Source: Kryptolebias marmoratus (taxonomy: Eukaryota; Chordata; Actinopteri; Cyprinodontiformes; Rivulidae). From it: a stretch of 64,000 nucleotides of DNA. Each line of letters opens with the position of its first letter. The first letter of the stretch is position 1. Shown here one piece after another: positions 54,540 through 64,000 of the stretch. The stretch covers positions 20,840,658-20,904,657 of the forward strand of contig NC_051448.1 in the NCBI RefSeq assembly GCF_001649575.2, in the 5' to 3' direction. The notes under the pieces were generated by a model. It saw only the letters and a list, made by a program, of their open reading frames with translations. It searched no databases and was not told the DNA's origin. A program made the translations under genes and the position numbers.

Positions 54540-54895
54540 TGCCACCTGAAAAGCAAAGGCAAAAGCTGTCTGGGGAGCTAAAAAGAATATTATAAATATC
54601 CATGTTAAAGGTCAAGGCTACAAAATTATCTCCAAGCAGCTGCCAGTAATACGTATTAAAAAGTACAAAGTTCATAGGACTGTACCTAACTTCCCAGGAC
54701 ATGGACATATGAGGAAATGCAACCCTAAGTTAATTAGAAGGATAGTGCAGATGGTAGAAAATGAGCCACGGAAGCCATCCAAAACCATTCAAGTTGAACT
54801 TCTTGGTTGAAGTATGTCACTTTCTGATAAGACCGTCAGTCATATTGTGAATCATAATTGGCCCAATGGAAGACGTCAGGTTTGGATAAAAGGAA
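54540..54895 (+). mobile_element. Tc1-like transposase fragment
   Basis: The plus-strand reading gives the paired-like HTH region of a Tc1-type transposase: 'HVKGQGYKIISKQLPV', 'YKVHRTVPNFPGHG', 'RRIVQMVENEPRKPSKTIQVELL', stop, then in the same style 'MSLSDKTVSHIVN' and 'GRRQV'. There is one frame change near 54590 and a stop at 54807-54809. The DDE catalytic domain is missing. Confidence 0.75.
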
Positions 54896-54929
54896 TCCAG
54901 AATTCAGACTAATTTTGAAATGACTAAAG

Positions 54930-55215
54930 AAAAACTGATTTGAAAGAAAACAGAAAACTAAAGGGGTGACGTGGCAGCAAAACCAAAAACCTACAAAAGT
55001 GCAGATTGCTGTGAACATGAGGAAAAGTGGACAGTTTGCAACAGCAAAAACAAACCAGTGAGTAAGTGGAAAACATGAACAGGTTTTAAAGGACAAGTGA
55101 TGATTTGGGAAGTGGACACAGGTGAGTAATTACTAATTTGGGGCAGGTGTAGATGGGTGTGGCAGGCAAACTGGTAAAGGGCTGAGGGCAGGTGACTAAT
55201 GACAGGTTTCAGATT
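54930..55215 (-). mobile_element. LTR fragment (family of 24106-24648)
   Basis: Reverse-strand words match that LTR: 'gctgccacgtcaccccttt', 'acttaccactg', 'caggttttaaagg'-like TATA zone (55078-55090), 'cactcacctgtg' and 'gccacacccatctacacctg'. Ends are decayed. Confidence 0.5.
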
Positions 55216-56009
55216 TGAGCCTACTCGACTAAATAGTACTCTTTTTCTTTTAGGGAAACATTGCAGTAGTATATTCCACTTTCAAAATTACCAACAAAGT
55301 CTCAAAACTACCAAAGCATCTTGGAGCAAAACACTGCCCAGAGTCAGAAAGCTCAACCTCAGTGGCAGGTCATAAGCCCTTCAACAGAATAAACCCCCCA
55401 AAACCAGGGATGTGCGGTCAGGGAACTGACCTGATGTCATGATGATGCTGTCATCATGACAAGAAAAAAAAATTATAGCATAAAATGAATTTTAATATTT
55501 GTCTACTGATCTTTATGTATGACTAATTTTCGAACATTTTTATAGTCAAAATCACAGAAATTGCATATTTCCTGTCCAAATACAAGGGTGAAACGCAGGG
55601 TGTGGCAGCAACAAGCCTCACCTCACCTCTGAATGTGCAATCCATCACAAACTGGGTTGATACATGCAATTGGCTCATGCCTGTTGCCGTACAGCTGCAT
55701 GTCACCAATATAATGGTTTATATACCCTGATTTTCCACAGTCTGACTAATGTCTTTAACCATTTACGTTTAATGTTTGTTAGTGACATATTTAGTTTTGC
55801 TGAGGGGACATAAAACCGTGGTGAAAAGGCACAGGGTGAGGCAGGCAGTACTCTGCTGCACTGAAGGGGGCATACGTGAGCCAACGGGAGCTTGTTGCTG
55901 CTGTCTTTTTACGCAGAGGGGAGTGAGAGTCAAAAACATTTCGTTTTGCTCCATCGGACTGCCAAAAGGTAATTGTAACGTTTTTTCTTATCTTATCTTT
56001 AATACGTAC
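55216..56009. other. No gene seen
   Basis: Includes a small hairpin 'gtcatgatga-tgctg-tcatcatgac' at 55435-55460. The frames at 55776-56033 have no recognised domain. Confidence 0.35.
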
Positions 56010-56097
56010 GTGTGCGCACGAGTGAGTGAGTGAGAGTGTGTGTGTGTGTGAGAGTGAGTGAGTGAGTGAGTGAGAGAGAGAGTGTGTGTGAGAAACG
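56010..56097. repeat. GAGT/GT microsatellite
   Basis: Compound (GAGT)n, (GT)n and (GA)n tract. Both-strand frames through it are low complexity. Confidence 0.85.
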
Positions 56098-56917
56098 CTG
56101 ATGAGATATGAAATAATCAGCAGCCAATTGAATAAGCTACATACAGCTGAAAGCACTACACATCATGATCTGCCATTGTCATTGCCATTGCTGTTTAGTT
56201 GGAAGTCTGATTGGGTTTTTCTATGAAATGCAATGTTTTTTTGTCTGTGGTCTAAGGTTGTTTGACCTGATGTCTGAGTATGTTTTTCGGAGACCCAAGG
56301 ATGTCCTAAAATGTAGAACGTACTGTGAAAGACAGTTCAGACTTCTATTATGGCCTCCTCAAGTGGCTCATCCTGCTCTCCTCACCAGTTGAGGCACTGT
56401 TCTACAGGAGGCACTTTCATCAACTGTTTTGTTAGTTTATTTAAAAGTAAAAATACATTATAGGCTATAATATGCTGCTATAATAACGTGCTATTGAAGG
56501 AGATAATTCTGAGCCACTTTAGTCACAGTAATTTTGCTCAAAATAAGCTAATTTTAAGCTGCTCGTAAAATACTTCAACATTTCCCATCTGATACCACTG
56601 GTCGTGGAGCAGAGCTCAACTGTGTTGACATTGAGCACTACACAATTAGTGTGTGATGGTCGTCTCCCTCGTATTGTTTTCAAAACACAATAAAATAACT
56701 CAGTTTACAGGGTTTTTTTTTTTTTGGTTGACTAATATTTTGAAATAAATATAAAGTTGCTGTACATCATCATTGGTCTTTCCTCTGTAATAAATCTGTT
56801 TGCTGTTGTTTAATCCCATGACCAGGTGGTTGCATAAACCATATGTTATTTCATCATGTTATTGAAGCTGGTTTACCTTTCCACATGTGTATCGGACCAT
56901 GTCAGCTCTGTTTCACC
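56098..56917. other. No gene seen
   Basis: The 75-aa frame at 56165-56392 has no recognised domain. T-run at 56712-56725. Confidence 0.35.
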
Positions 56918-56925
56918 TTGCCAGG

Positions 56926-58211
56926 CAGGGGCGTCACTAGGTTTTAAGGACAAGGGGGGCTTAGCCCCCAGGAGATGCACAGTATGTGAGCAAACGTAGT
57001 GGGCGAGAACAAAATTTCTCAAACAGATAAAACCTGAGTTGCTTTTCCACATTTTTGGACACATTTAACAGATACCTTACTGTGTAAACGTTTTAAGCAA
57101 CCAATTATATTTTTATTCAGAACATCAACAAACAGGAAATATGTTTACAGTTTTAACAAGAAAAATGAACATTTCTTCTTTTAATTTTGTGAATTGAATA
57201 TTACTATACTGTATTAAATGCCAGCTAATGTACACTATAATGTTTGGTGCTGGTGTATACCCAATTATGAAGTCTAAATTGTGACTTTATATATTATATA
57301 AAATCTCTCAGTTATTCCACGACACTGATTTAGATTAACTGACACAAGAATGCTTCTGTAGAAAACGGTTATTACTGCTAAAACATTCTTCAGTAAACCT
57401 TCCACAGACAACAGAAAAGCTGACTGGAATAACTTTTAAACAAGCTTACTAATAATTTCTGCAGTTGAAAATATATCACATAGTGGAATATTATATTAGT
57501 TAACACTACTAAGAATATTTAAGTAAGTTGAGCAATGTATTCTTCTTNNNNNNNNNNNNNNNNNNNNNNNNNNNNNNNNNNNNNNNNNNNNNNNNNNNNN
57601 NNNNNNNNNNNNNNNNNNNNNNNNNNNNNNNNNNNNNNNNNNNNNNNNNNNNNNNNNNNNNNNNNNNNNNNNNNNNNNNNNNNNNNNNNNNNNNNNNNNN
57701 NNNNNNNNNNNNNNNNNNNNNNNNNNNNNNNNNNNNNNNNNNNNNNNNNNNNNNNNNNNNNNNNNNNNNNNNNNNNNNNNNNNNNNNNNNNNNNNNNNNN
57801 NNNNNNNNNNNNNNNNNNNNNNNNNNNNNNNNNNNNNNNNNNNNNNNNNNNNNNNNNNNNNNNNNNNNNNNNNNNNNNNNNNNNNNNNNNNNNNNNNNNN
57901 NAGTTTGTAGGGAAAACATGGACTGGATTTCATGTGGTGAGGGAGTACTCAATATGAACAAGTGGAATGGATTTGATAACGACGCACCAAAGAGGATCTC
58001 TACCTTACACTGTAAAGAAAAAGAAAACTGACAGATTTATGATCATATATTTTAGTTAATAATGAAATAATATATGGTTATTTATTTTAACTCATATTCT
58101 GGCCACATTATATTGAATTTTTGTAAAAAAAAAAAAAAAATTATTTAGGGGGGCTTGAAAACATTTTAGGGGGGCTGAAGCCCCCCTAAAACAGGCCTAG
58201 TGACGCCACTG
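56926..58211. mobile_element. hAT nonautonomous transposon with 8-bp target duplication (contains gap)
   Basis: Terminal inverted repeats CAGGGGCGTCACTAGG and, at the right, the complement of CAGTGGCGTCACTAGG (one mismatch in 16). It is flanked by the perfect 8-bp direct repeat ttgccagg at 56918-56925 and 58212-58219. Subterminal 'aggggggctt'/'agccccc' words occur at both ends. The visible 930 bp has no ORF, and 57548-57901 is a gap. It is about 1.29 kb as assembled. Confidence 0.95.
57548..57901. other. Assembly gap (354 N)
   Basis: Run of N inside the hAT element. Confidence 0.99.
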
Positions 58212-58219
58212 TTGCCAGG

Positions 58220-58800
58220 TGCATTAGGGTAGATTGGCTTTGACTCCCTTGCCACTTAAGTCCACTCAAAACTCACACCAAGGTGGCCAGAAGGTGTCTA
58301 AATCCTGGCTTGATATTTACCCATTGTCACAAACTTTTAAACACTGCAAAATCCTTCACCATCCTGACCATCACAGGCTACAACCATGCCATTCCTCATC
58401 CTCCAGTCACTTTAGCTGGAACTTTGTCTCTGCTCCTGACATTTTCATGTTCACCCACCAATGTGTGATCTTCCTACAACTGTGCACCAACCAGCCAGAA
58501 ACAATTACCAGAATGGTTCTGCATGTTATAATAATGTACATAACAGCAAAAATTCAAACCGAGAACCCTCTAACCAAATAGTACAAAGGTCTGTATTTGA
58601 CCAAACATCATAAAAAAAATAAAATAAATAATTTTGTCAGTGGGACATATGTTCATATGTTTTTTCATTCTTTAATTTTTTTGTTTTGTTTATTATTGTG
58701 AAGGGGTACCAACAAATTAATTTGCATCTTGAAAGTAGGATACATAGATAGACACACATACATGTTGCATTACTGGTTATCACTGGTTTCAGATGGGGCA
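58220..58800. other. No gene seen
   Basis: The 115-aa frame at 58234-58581 has no recognised domain and no paralogue in the window. Confidence 0.35.
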
Positions 58801-58807
58801 GTACCCA

Positions 58808-58925
58808 ATTCTTATTGGACAACAGTATGTAGAGAGCAAAGAATAAAGGTTTATACAGAGAACCTTGTTTGGCCCAAAGCAAACAACAGCACTGATGACC
58901 TATGAGTGTATATCAGATATTTCAC
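58808..58925 (+). promoter_or_regulatory. Relic promoter of the TAAR pseudogene at 59018, donor lost
   Basis: ATTGG (58814-58818) and 'gaataaagg' (58841-58849) have the same 27-bp spacing as in front of 44724. The leader 'aacaacagcactgatgacct' follows. Where the other genes have GTRAGTG this one has ATGAGTG (58901), so the intron donor GT is mutated to AT. Confidence 0.65.
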
Positions 58926-59017
58926 AAAATCATCACTTTATTTGTAAAAAAAAATAAATCTGAAAAATTGTGTTAAATTAGGGTTTTCTGTAGTGTTGTC
59001 TGTTTTTAAAATAGAAG

Positions 59018-59910
59018 ACAACTCCTGCTGTATGTGTGATGTTATATGGTTTTCTCACTCTATTGTCTGTTGCCACAGTATGTGGAAATCTCCTTGTAAT
59101 AATCTCTGTACTTTATTTCAAACAGCTCCACACTCCTACTAACTTCCTCATTCTGTCTCTGGCTGTGGCTGACCTGCTTGTAGGAATTACATTATTTCCC
59201 TTGACCACAGCATTCTCTTTCAGCTTTTGTATGTACCATGAAGATTTATTTTGTAAGATAAAAGACAGCTTTGGAGTATATCTTTGCACATGCTCTATTT
59301 TACACCTATGTTGTATTTCAATTGACAGATATTATGCAGTGTGTCAGCCATTAACATATAAATCTAAAATCAGCCGTAATGTTGTTGTCATCATGATTAC
59401 TGTAAGCTGGGGTGCTTCTGCACTTATTGGAATTGGAATAACACGAAATTCAAAACAACAATGTCAAGAAACATGTTTTATTAATGTTCTGATGGCAAAC
59501 ACTCTTGGACCTATTTTATCTTTTTACCTTCCACTTGTCATAATGTTGTGTATTTACCTGAAGATTTTCCTTGTTGCACAGAGACAGGCACAATGCATCC
59601 AAGCTAGGACAAAACGTGGAGCAACTGTCAGTAAGATGGAGAGAAAAGCCACCAAAACTCTGGCTATTGTTCTGGGAGTGTTTATTTTTTGTTGTACTCC
59701 TTTCTTTCTTTGTTTTACTGTTTTGCCTTTTACCAACAGTTCAGTTTTTCTTCCTGTGATTGAGGCACTTGGTTGCCTTGCACTGGCAAATTCCACATTG
59801 AATCCATTTATTTATGCTTTTTTTTTTACAGCTGGTTTAGATCAGCCTTTAGAAATAATATGTCTGAAAAAACATTACATGGGGACTTTACTAACACAAA
59901 GTTGCATTAG
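59018..59910 (+). pseudogene. TAAR pseudogene, N-terminus deleted and TM7 frameshift, Gly3.32 type
   Basis: Homology to the receptor at 44724 starts at 'acaactcct' (59018). About 30 N-terminal codons, the start ATG and the intron acceptor are missing, so an in-frame TAG lies just upstream (59012). TM1-TM6 then read through with N1.50, D2.50, C3.25, DRYY, EL2 cysteines, P5.50 and the GATVSKMERKATKTLA loop. Position 3.32 is Gly, W6.48 is Cys (CCTP). In TM7, after NPFIYAFF, a run of ten T shifts the frame; in the shifted frame the expected YSWFRSAF...HGDFTNTKLH and stop (59908-59910) follow. The nominal frame instead runs on to 60034. Three separate lesions, including the lost donor upstream, make it a pseudogene even if the T-run is a base-call error. 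Confidence 0.9.
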
Positions 59911-61180
59911 TTTACTTTCTGAGGCACAGAAATATAGTTTTAAAATGGCAAAAACATTTAAAATTAGAAAGATTATGTTTGGAAACATTGCATGGTCATT
60001 TTTCCAACACAAGATGGCCTTGAATTATTCTTAGTGGCACAAAATATAGTTTTGAATTGTAAATAACAGAACACTAATCATACAATTCAATGTATCTACA
60101 TAAAATTTGGTCTAGTTTAATAGAGTTTTTTTCAAGAAGGTGCATGTACCTATAGGTTGCTAGTAATTGTTCTGGTAAGAAAAAAATGCTTTCAGAGAAA
60201 ATAAGAGTGCATTTTGGGATACAATACCTGGTGTTTTTTTTTCTAATACAGCTAATGTCTAATTCAGATATGATAAATCAGATATTGACAATTTGTGGTC
60301 TATAGCTTTTTTATGCAGCCCCAAACAACTGACTGCAAATTGCAAAAATAAGTTACAATAAGCCACTAACTTAATTTCATGACAAAATTTTATTTAAAAA
60401 GTTTTAAGCAAAAGACAATAGTCTCAATGAACTGAATTTTAGTTTGGTGTTCTTTCAACAAGTTAAAATTGTAAGTTAATCTAAATGCTTGTCTATATAA
60501 AAGTAGGGAAATATATTTCAACATTTGGTAATTGTTTTATGTAACTTTATATAACCACATTTATTTTTTTATAGTTTGATATTTTTTACTTATATTAAAT
60601 GTAAAGTTTCTAAAATAACAATGTTTCTCACTTATTTTTTGTGTGGAGTTTTTATCATTCCTCCCATGACATTCTACAACATGTTTCTACGGAAAATTGC
60701 ATGCAATGAAGTAAAAAAGGTTGGAACAGGTTTATTTTGCACAAAAATATTAAGAGTAAAGTACAAAAAATACAGATATAAAAATATTTTAATAAAAAAA
60801 TAAAGTAAGCAGAAATTTAAACAAAACAACTGGACTTCTATTCTGTAGCTGAAGATGTTTTGCTGTCCTACACGAGGAGATTTATTATTTCAAAACTGGA
60901 GAGTCCGAATTCCAAGTTTTAAACTGTTAATGACCGTCAGGGGGGATGTGAGTGAAAATAATCTGCATATGAGTTTAGCTTGTATCATAGAAGCATACAG
61001 TGTAAAGCTTGAAACTCTACACTTTCCAGTTTTGAATTAATACATCTTCATGGCTGAGAAGTGAAACAACTTTAATTACAAATAGAAGTTCACTTGCTTT
61101 ATTATTTAAACTGTTTTGATTTGCCATGTCCTGAATGACTAAGAATGTATATCAGCACATTGTACAAGAAAAAAAAAAAC
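59911..61180. other. 3' flank of the TAAR pseudogene; no gene seen
   Basis: 60080-60170 ('atctacataaaattt', 'caagaaggtgcatgtacc') echoes the 3' flanks of the other receptors. The rest is AT-rich, without features. Confidence 0.4.
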
Positions 61181-61183
61181 GTT

Positions 61184-61674
61184 TTAAAGCTGCAGTAGGG
61201 AGTTCAAAGAAAACCGTGGAGTTAGCCTGAAAATTTGAGTAAGTGCATCTTTCAGGTCCCTCCCCCTTGTTCTCTGCTGCCCTCCACATCTCCTCCCCCT
61301 GCCATGAACTCGCAGGCTAGTAACCAGGGCCACCAATGATGGCGGATAAACAGCTATGGCACATCCACATCAACAATATGCTTTATTGCATATTGTTGCA
61401 GTATAGCTGCAGCACACCAGCAATCTTGAGCTTGAACAAGGTCATACACTAGCGTCATTGAAACTGCTAAGACATTCCTCCTGGCTCTCATTGGTTGTTT
61501 CTGACCCGGTGCGGTGTTTTTCTGCAAATGGCTGTAGGACCACTGGGAGGAGCCAGAGGAGCTTGATTTTTTCCACAGATTATCTGTCTCATATTCTACT
61601 GTCAGAACATAGTGACCATTTTAAGAAATATGTAACAAATATATTTTTATAAAAGTTACCTACTGAAGCTTTAA
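61184..61674. mobile_element. Nonautonomous TTAA-bounded DNA transposon
   Basis: TTAAAGCTGCAGTAG at the left and the complement of TTAAAGCTTCAGTAG at the right (one mismatch in 15). TTAA at each end fits a piggyBac-like TTAA target. The 491-bp interior holds no ORF ('aatatgc..gcatatt' hairpin near 61371-61397). Confidence 0.65.
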
Positions 61675-61960
61675 GTGACCATTTTAATATTAAATACTCA
61701 TACTCAGTGTGTATTACCAATATCCATATTTCAATATTCTGGAACAATACAAATGCAGGAAAACAGACTGTGTGGATTTATGTTTTTGATCTGTCAACCT
61801 GAGTTTCTCAGATACTCTAGCAAACATCACTTCTGTGAGCCAGGCAAACAAAGACCCTAATGATATCGGGAGGGGAGAACCGTATATGCATGTGATTCTG
61901 GCAAGCATAAGGGAGCAGGGCCATGCAGAGACAACTAAACAGACTTCTGCACCTGTTGTC
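61675..61960. other. No gene seen
   Basis: Short spacer before the LTR-type sequence. Confidence 0.35.
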
Positions 61961-61964
61961 AATC

Positions 61965-62660
61965 AGGTCATTACTCCCTGTTACTTAATCACCCCTCCTT
62001 CAGTCACTGGTGTCAGTTCCTTGTCGTGTATGTTGTTGTGCTTGCTTTTTGGTTATGCGCTGTACACTTTCTGGGTTTGATTTTGATTAAAAACCTTCAA
62101 GACTACTAGCTGCCGTTGGGTCCTACCTCTCCAGTGCTCGTGACTGTTCGTGAAGTGTCCATGACAGAAGAAACTGATCATTAGCATGGACCCAGCAGTC
62201 GAGTTCTGTTTGGCCGACCTCTCTCTGGAGGATTTTTTCAGGCTCCACGTGGTAGTACGAAGATACTGCGATGTGGAAGCCACTTCCAAGAGTTTGAATA
62301 AATGTTTTTTGGCCGCTCGTGATCTCCTGGAGGAGGCGGCTCACCACCCAGGCTTGGAAACTTCCCCAGGAATGGGCGAGATCCTTGGCTGGGCCAGGAA
62401 GTACTTCGCTCTTGGTTCTGCAACCACTGGGCCTCCTGTGTTTCTGGTGCTGGCGCCCCCAACGAAACTCCCCGGTGTCTCCTGCACCCCCGGCTGTGTC
62501 TTCTGTGGGTTAGCCCAACGCCGCCTCAGCCTTTCCGCAGGGCCAAGTTAGCGTCTACCCTGGTCCTTTTTGCCGACCTCCAGAGCATCTCCCTGGGTTC
62601 CGCCAGCCGCCTGGCCGACTCCGACACCTCCTTCGTGGGTTGCTATACTTGCAGTGGAGG
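61965..62660 (+). mobile_element. Gypsy-type LTR 3' part and leader/gag-start
   Basis: The LTR part has a TATA-free T/G-rich region, 'ttgattaaaaacc' near 62086, and ends '..gtgtccatgaca' (62164). 'gaagaaactgatcattagc' and an ATG at 62186 follow, with a 121-codon frame (62186-62551): 'MDPAVEFCLADLSLEDFFRL', helical and acidic, then Pro-rich. This is the usual order of LTR, short leader and gag-like start in fish Gypsy elements. No zinc knuckle or pol is seen before 62680. The 5' end of the LTR is uncertain. Confidence 0.5.
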
Positions 62661-63655
62661 TGAAGATGCTCCTTTCATAACAGCATCAAACTTTAATGCG
62701 GAAGGGAAAAACAAAAATGAATTGTTGACACATTACCTTTAGTGTTATATGTCCCCATGAGAAAAGCCTACTGACACTGACCACCAAACTTTTATAGTTA
62801 TACCTCTTCTATTTGTGTTTCTGTGTAGTTTGTAAGTACCTATATACATTTTTTTTTCAATCCCTCCTTTTTTTTCCTCATTGTCTCATCCTCCCTGTGT
62901 TGACAGGAGCCCAATGTCTCTTGTTACTTATTTCTGTCTCTTGCCTTGCTTTTTTTCCCCAAACTGAATCTCTTCTTTTCCATCTTAGTGATTCAACTTT
63001 TAAGCTTGGTTAAAAAAAGAATCAAAAATCTACTTGTTCTTTTTGTTCTCTTCTGTTCACAGCAGCAGTTTTCTGTTAGTTTCTGTTTTCATTCCCTCTG
63101 CTTAAACTACTCCTCCATGCTGAAGCAGAAACGATACAGGGTTGTCCCGTTGTCTAACAAGTAGTTGGCCTACTTGTATCTTAAAAATTCACTCACTTAC
63201 TGCTTTATTGACCAAAAACTGTTCTGGAATCTGGAATAATACTGATATAAGTTGAGCTCCGCAGTTCATTGCTTCATCTCACAGTGGGAGGGGCAACTGC
63301 GTTGTTGTGCGTCACAGGGGCAAAAGGTCAAAGGTGACTGGATGGCTTGTGTTGTTTCTCCTACAAAATGACATAAATAACATTTTAGTACATGTTATTA
63401 AGGGTCAAATGAGGGCTTAGGGAAAGAATGATTAAACAAATAAAGTAAATTTGACCAAAAGGGCACTTGTGGGCAAGAAGCAAAAGGGGCAGGTGCTCTA
63501 GCCCCCTCTGCCTCCCCCTCTGCATGTGAGTGTAGGGGAGCATTCCATGTTAAAAGCTTGCAGCTTCACACTCTTCAGTTTTTGAGAAATTCTTAGGATG
63601 GGAGTGAAAACATCTTCAAATTCAGAACAGAATTCCAGTTGCATTGGTTTAATTA
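62661..63655. other. No gene seen
   Basis: T-rich and C-rich stretches; frames without domains. Confidence 0.35.
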
Positions 63656-63663
63656 CTTTTTGG

Positions 63664-64000
63664 ATTTCTTCAGGTATTGTCACAGCTCCATCTGTTCCTG
63701 CCACGCCTCTTGCCACAGTCACATAACTTTCCACAGTTCTAGTCACGCCCATGTTGCCATGCCCACACAATTAGCCTCATCTGTTTCACCTGTTCCTGTC
63801 TCTTTAAATACCCACAGCTCACACACCCCAGTGCCAGATTATTGAAAGCCACCAAGCAAGTAGATGTCCAGCGTACTCCTCTCGTCCATGCCTGATCTTG
63901 ACCTTTGCCTGTCCCTCGACCATCGTCTCTTGCCTGCTCCCTGCCTGATTCTGCTCTGGACTCTGATCTCCCGTTACCGACCTTGCTTCGTACACCTGGA
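63664..64000 (+). mobile_element. LTR-like sequence running off the window
   Basis: Starts near 'tgtcacagctccatctg', followed by repeated 'ccacgcctc', 'cacgcccatgttgccatgccc', a TATA-like 'tctttaaatac' (63801-63811) and a long CT-rich downstream region. This is LTR promoter layout. The end lies beyond 64000. Confidence 0.45.

Noticed and set aside
1..64000. CRISPR arrays, operons, bacterial genes and tRNA or rRNA genes
   Set aside because: No regular short repeats with unique spacers, no polycistronic spacing, no cloverleaf or rRNA sequence recognised; the content is eukaryotic.

Overview
The window looks like an AT-rich, repeat-dense stretch of a teleost fish nuclear genome. Two things support this. 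It holds a cluster of single-coding-exon trace amine-associated receptors (TAARs, class A olfactory GPCRs that are expanded in bony fish). It is also packed with fish-type mobile elements: several LINE types, hAT and Tc1-like DNA transposons, and Gypsy-type LTR pieces. There is no bacterial-style gene organisation. Five assembly gaps (N runs) lie at 19679-20566, 34178-35076, 42077-42642, 45475-45698 and 57548-57901.

TAAR layout. From left to right there is a truncated relic on the minus strand (3080-3555) and two minus-strand receptors with identical proteins (4774-5748 and 8834-9808) lying on a ~4.06-kb tandem duplication. These are followed by two intact plus-strand receptors (15454-16455 and 38659-39648), a plus-strand receptor split by an LTR-like insertion (44724-46268), and a plus-strand pseudogene (59018-59910). 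The plus-strand members share one architecture. An inverted CCAAT box and a TATA-like box lie upstream, followed by a short untranslated exon, a 122-132 bp intron starting GTRAGTG, and an acceptor 6 or 3 bases before the ATG. The amine-anchoring position 3.32 is Asp in the receptors at 4.8, 8.8 and 15.5 kb, but Val, Lys and Gly in the other three.

Repeats by region. 0-3.6 kb: LINE 3' ends and degenerate DNA repeats. 3.6-10.2 kb: the tandem receptor duplication with remnants of a Tc1-like element. 10.2-14.5 kb: Gypsy leader, three LINE pieces and a nonautonomous repeat. 17.4-31 kb: a LINE-tailed repeat with TTAG-rich tandems (two inverted copies), a Tc1-like element, a LINE endonuclease fragment, two unlike hAT transposase relics, a solo LTR with a clean target duplication, and a Gypsy leader with a 30-bp minisatellite. 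31.5-38.2 kb: a nearly full L2-like LINE, a second LINE endonuclease fragment, and a third LINE split by a 1083-bp hAT element with an 8-bp target duplication. 40-58 kb: a further LINE relic, palindromic DNA repeats, a second solo LTR, a gag-like ORF with one stop, a Tc1-like transposase fragment and a second hAT element with an 8-bp target duplication. 61-64 kb: a TTAA-bounded element and Gypsy LTR/leader pieces.

The strongest signal is in the receptors themselves. About 1.38 kb containing the coding sequence of the tandem pair is identical apart from one homopolymer step, while flanks of the same duplication differ by several percent or more. That is the pattern expected of gene conversion. 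The cluster also shows receptor death at several stages (relic, insertion, deletion plus frameshift) and replacement of the classical amine contact in the newer plus-strand members.
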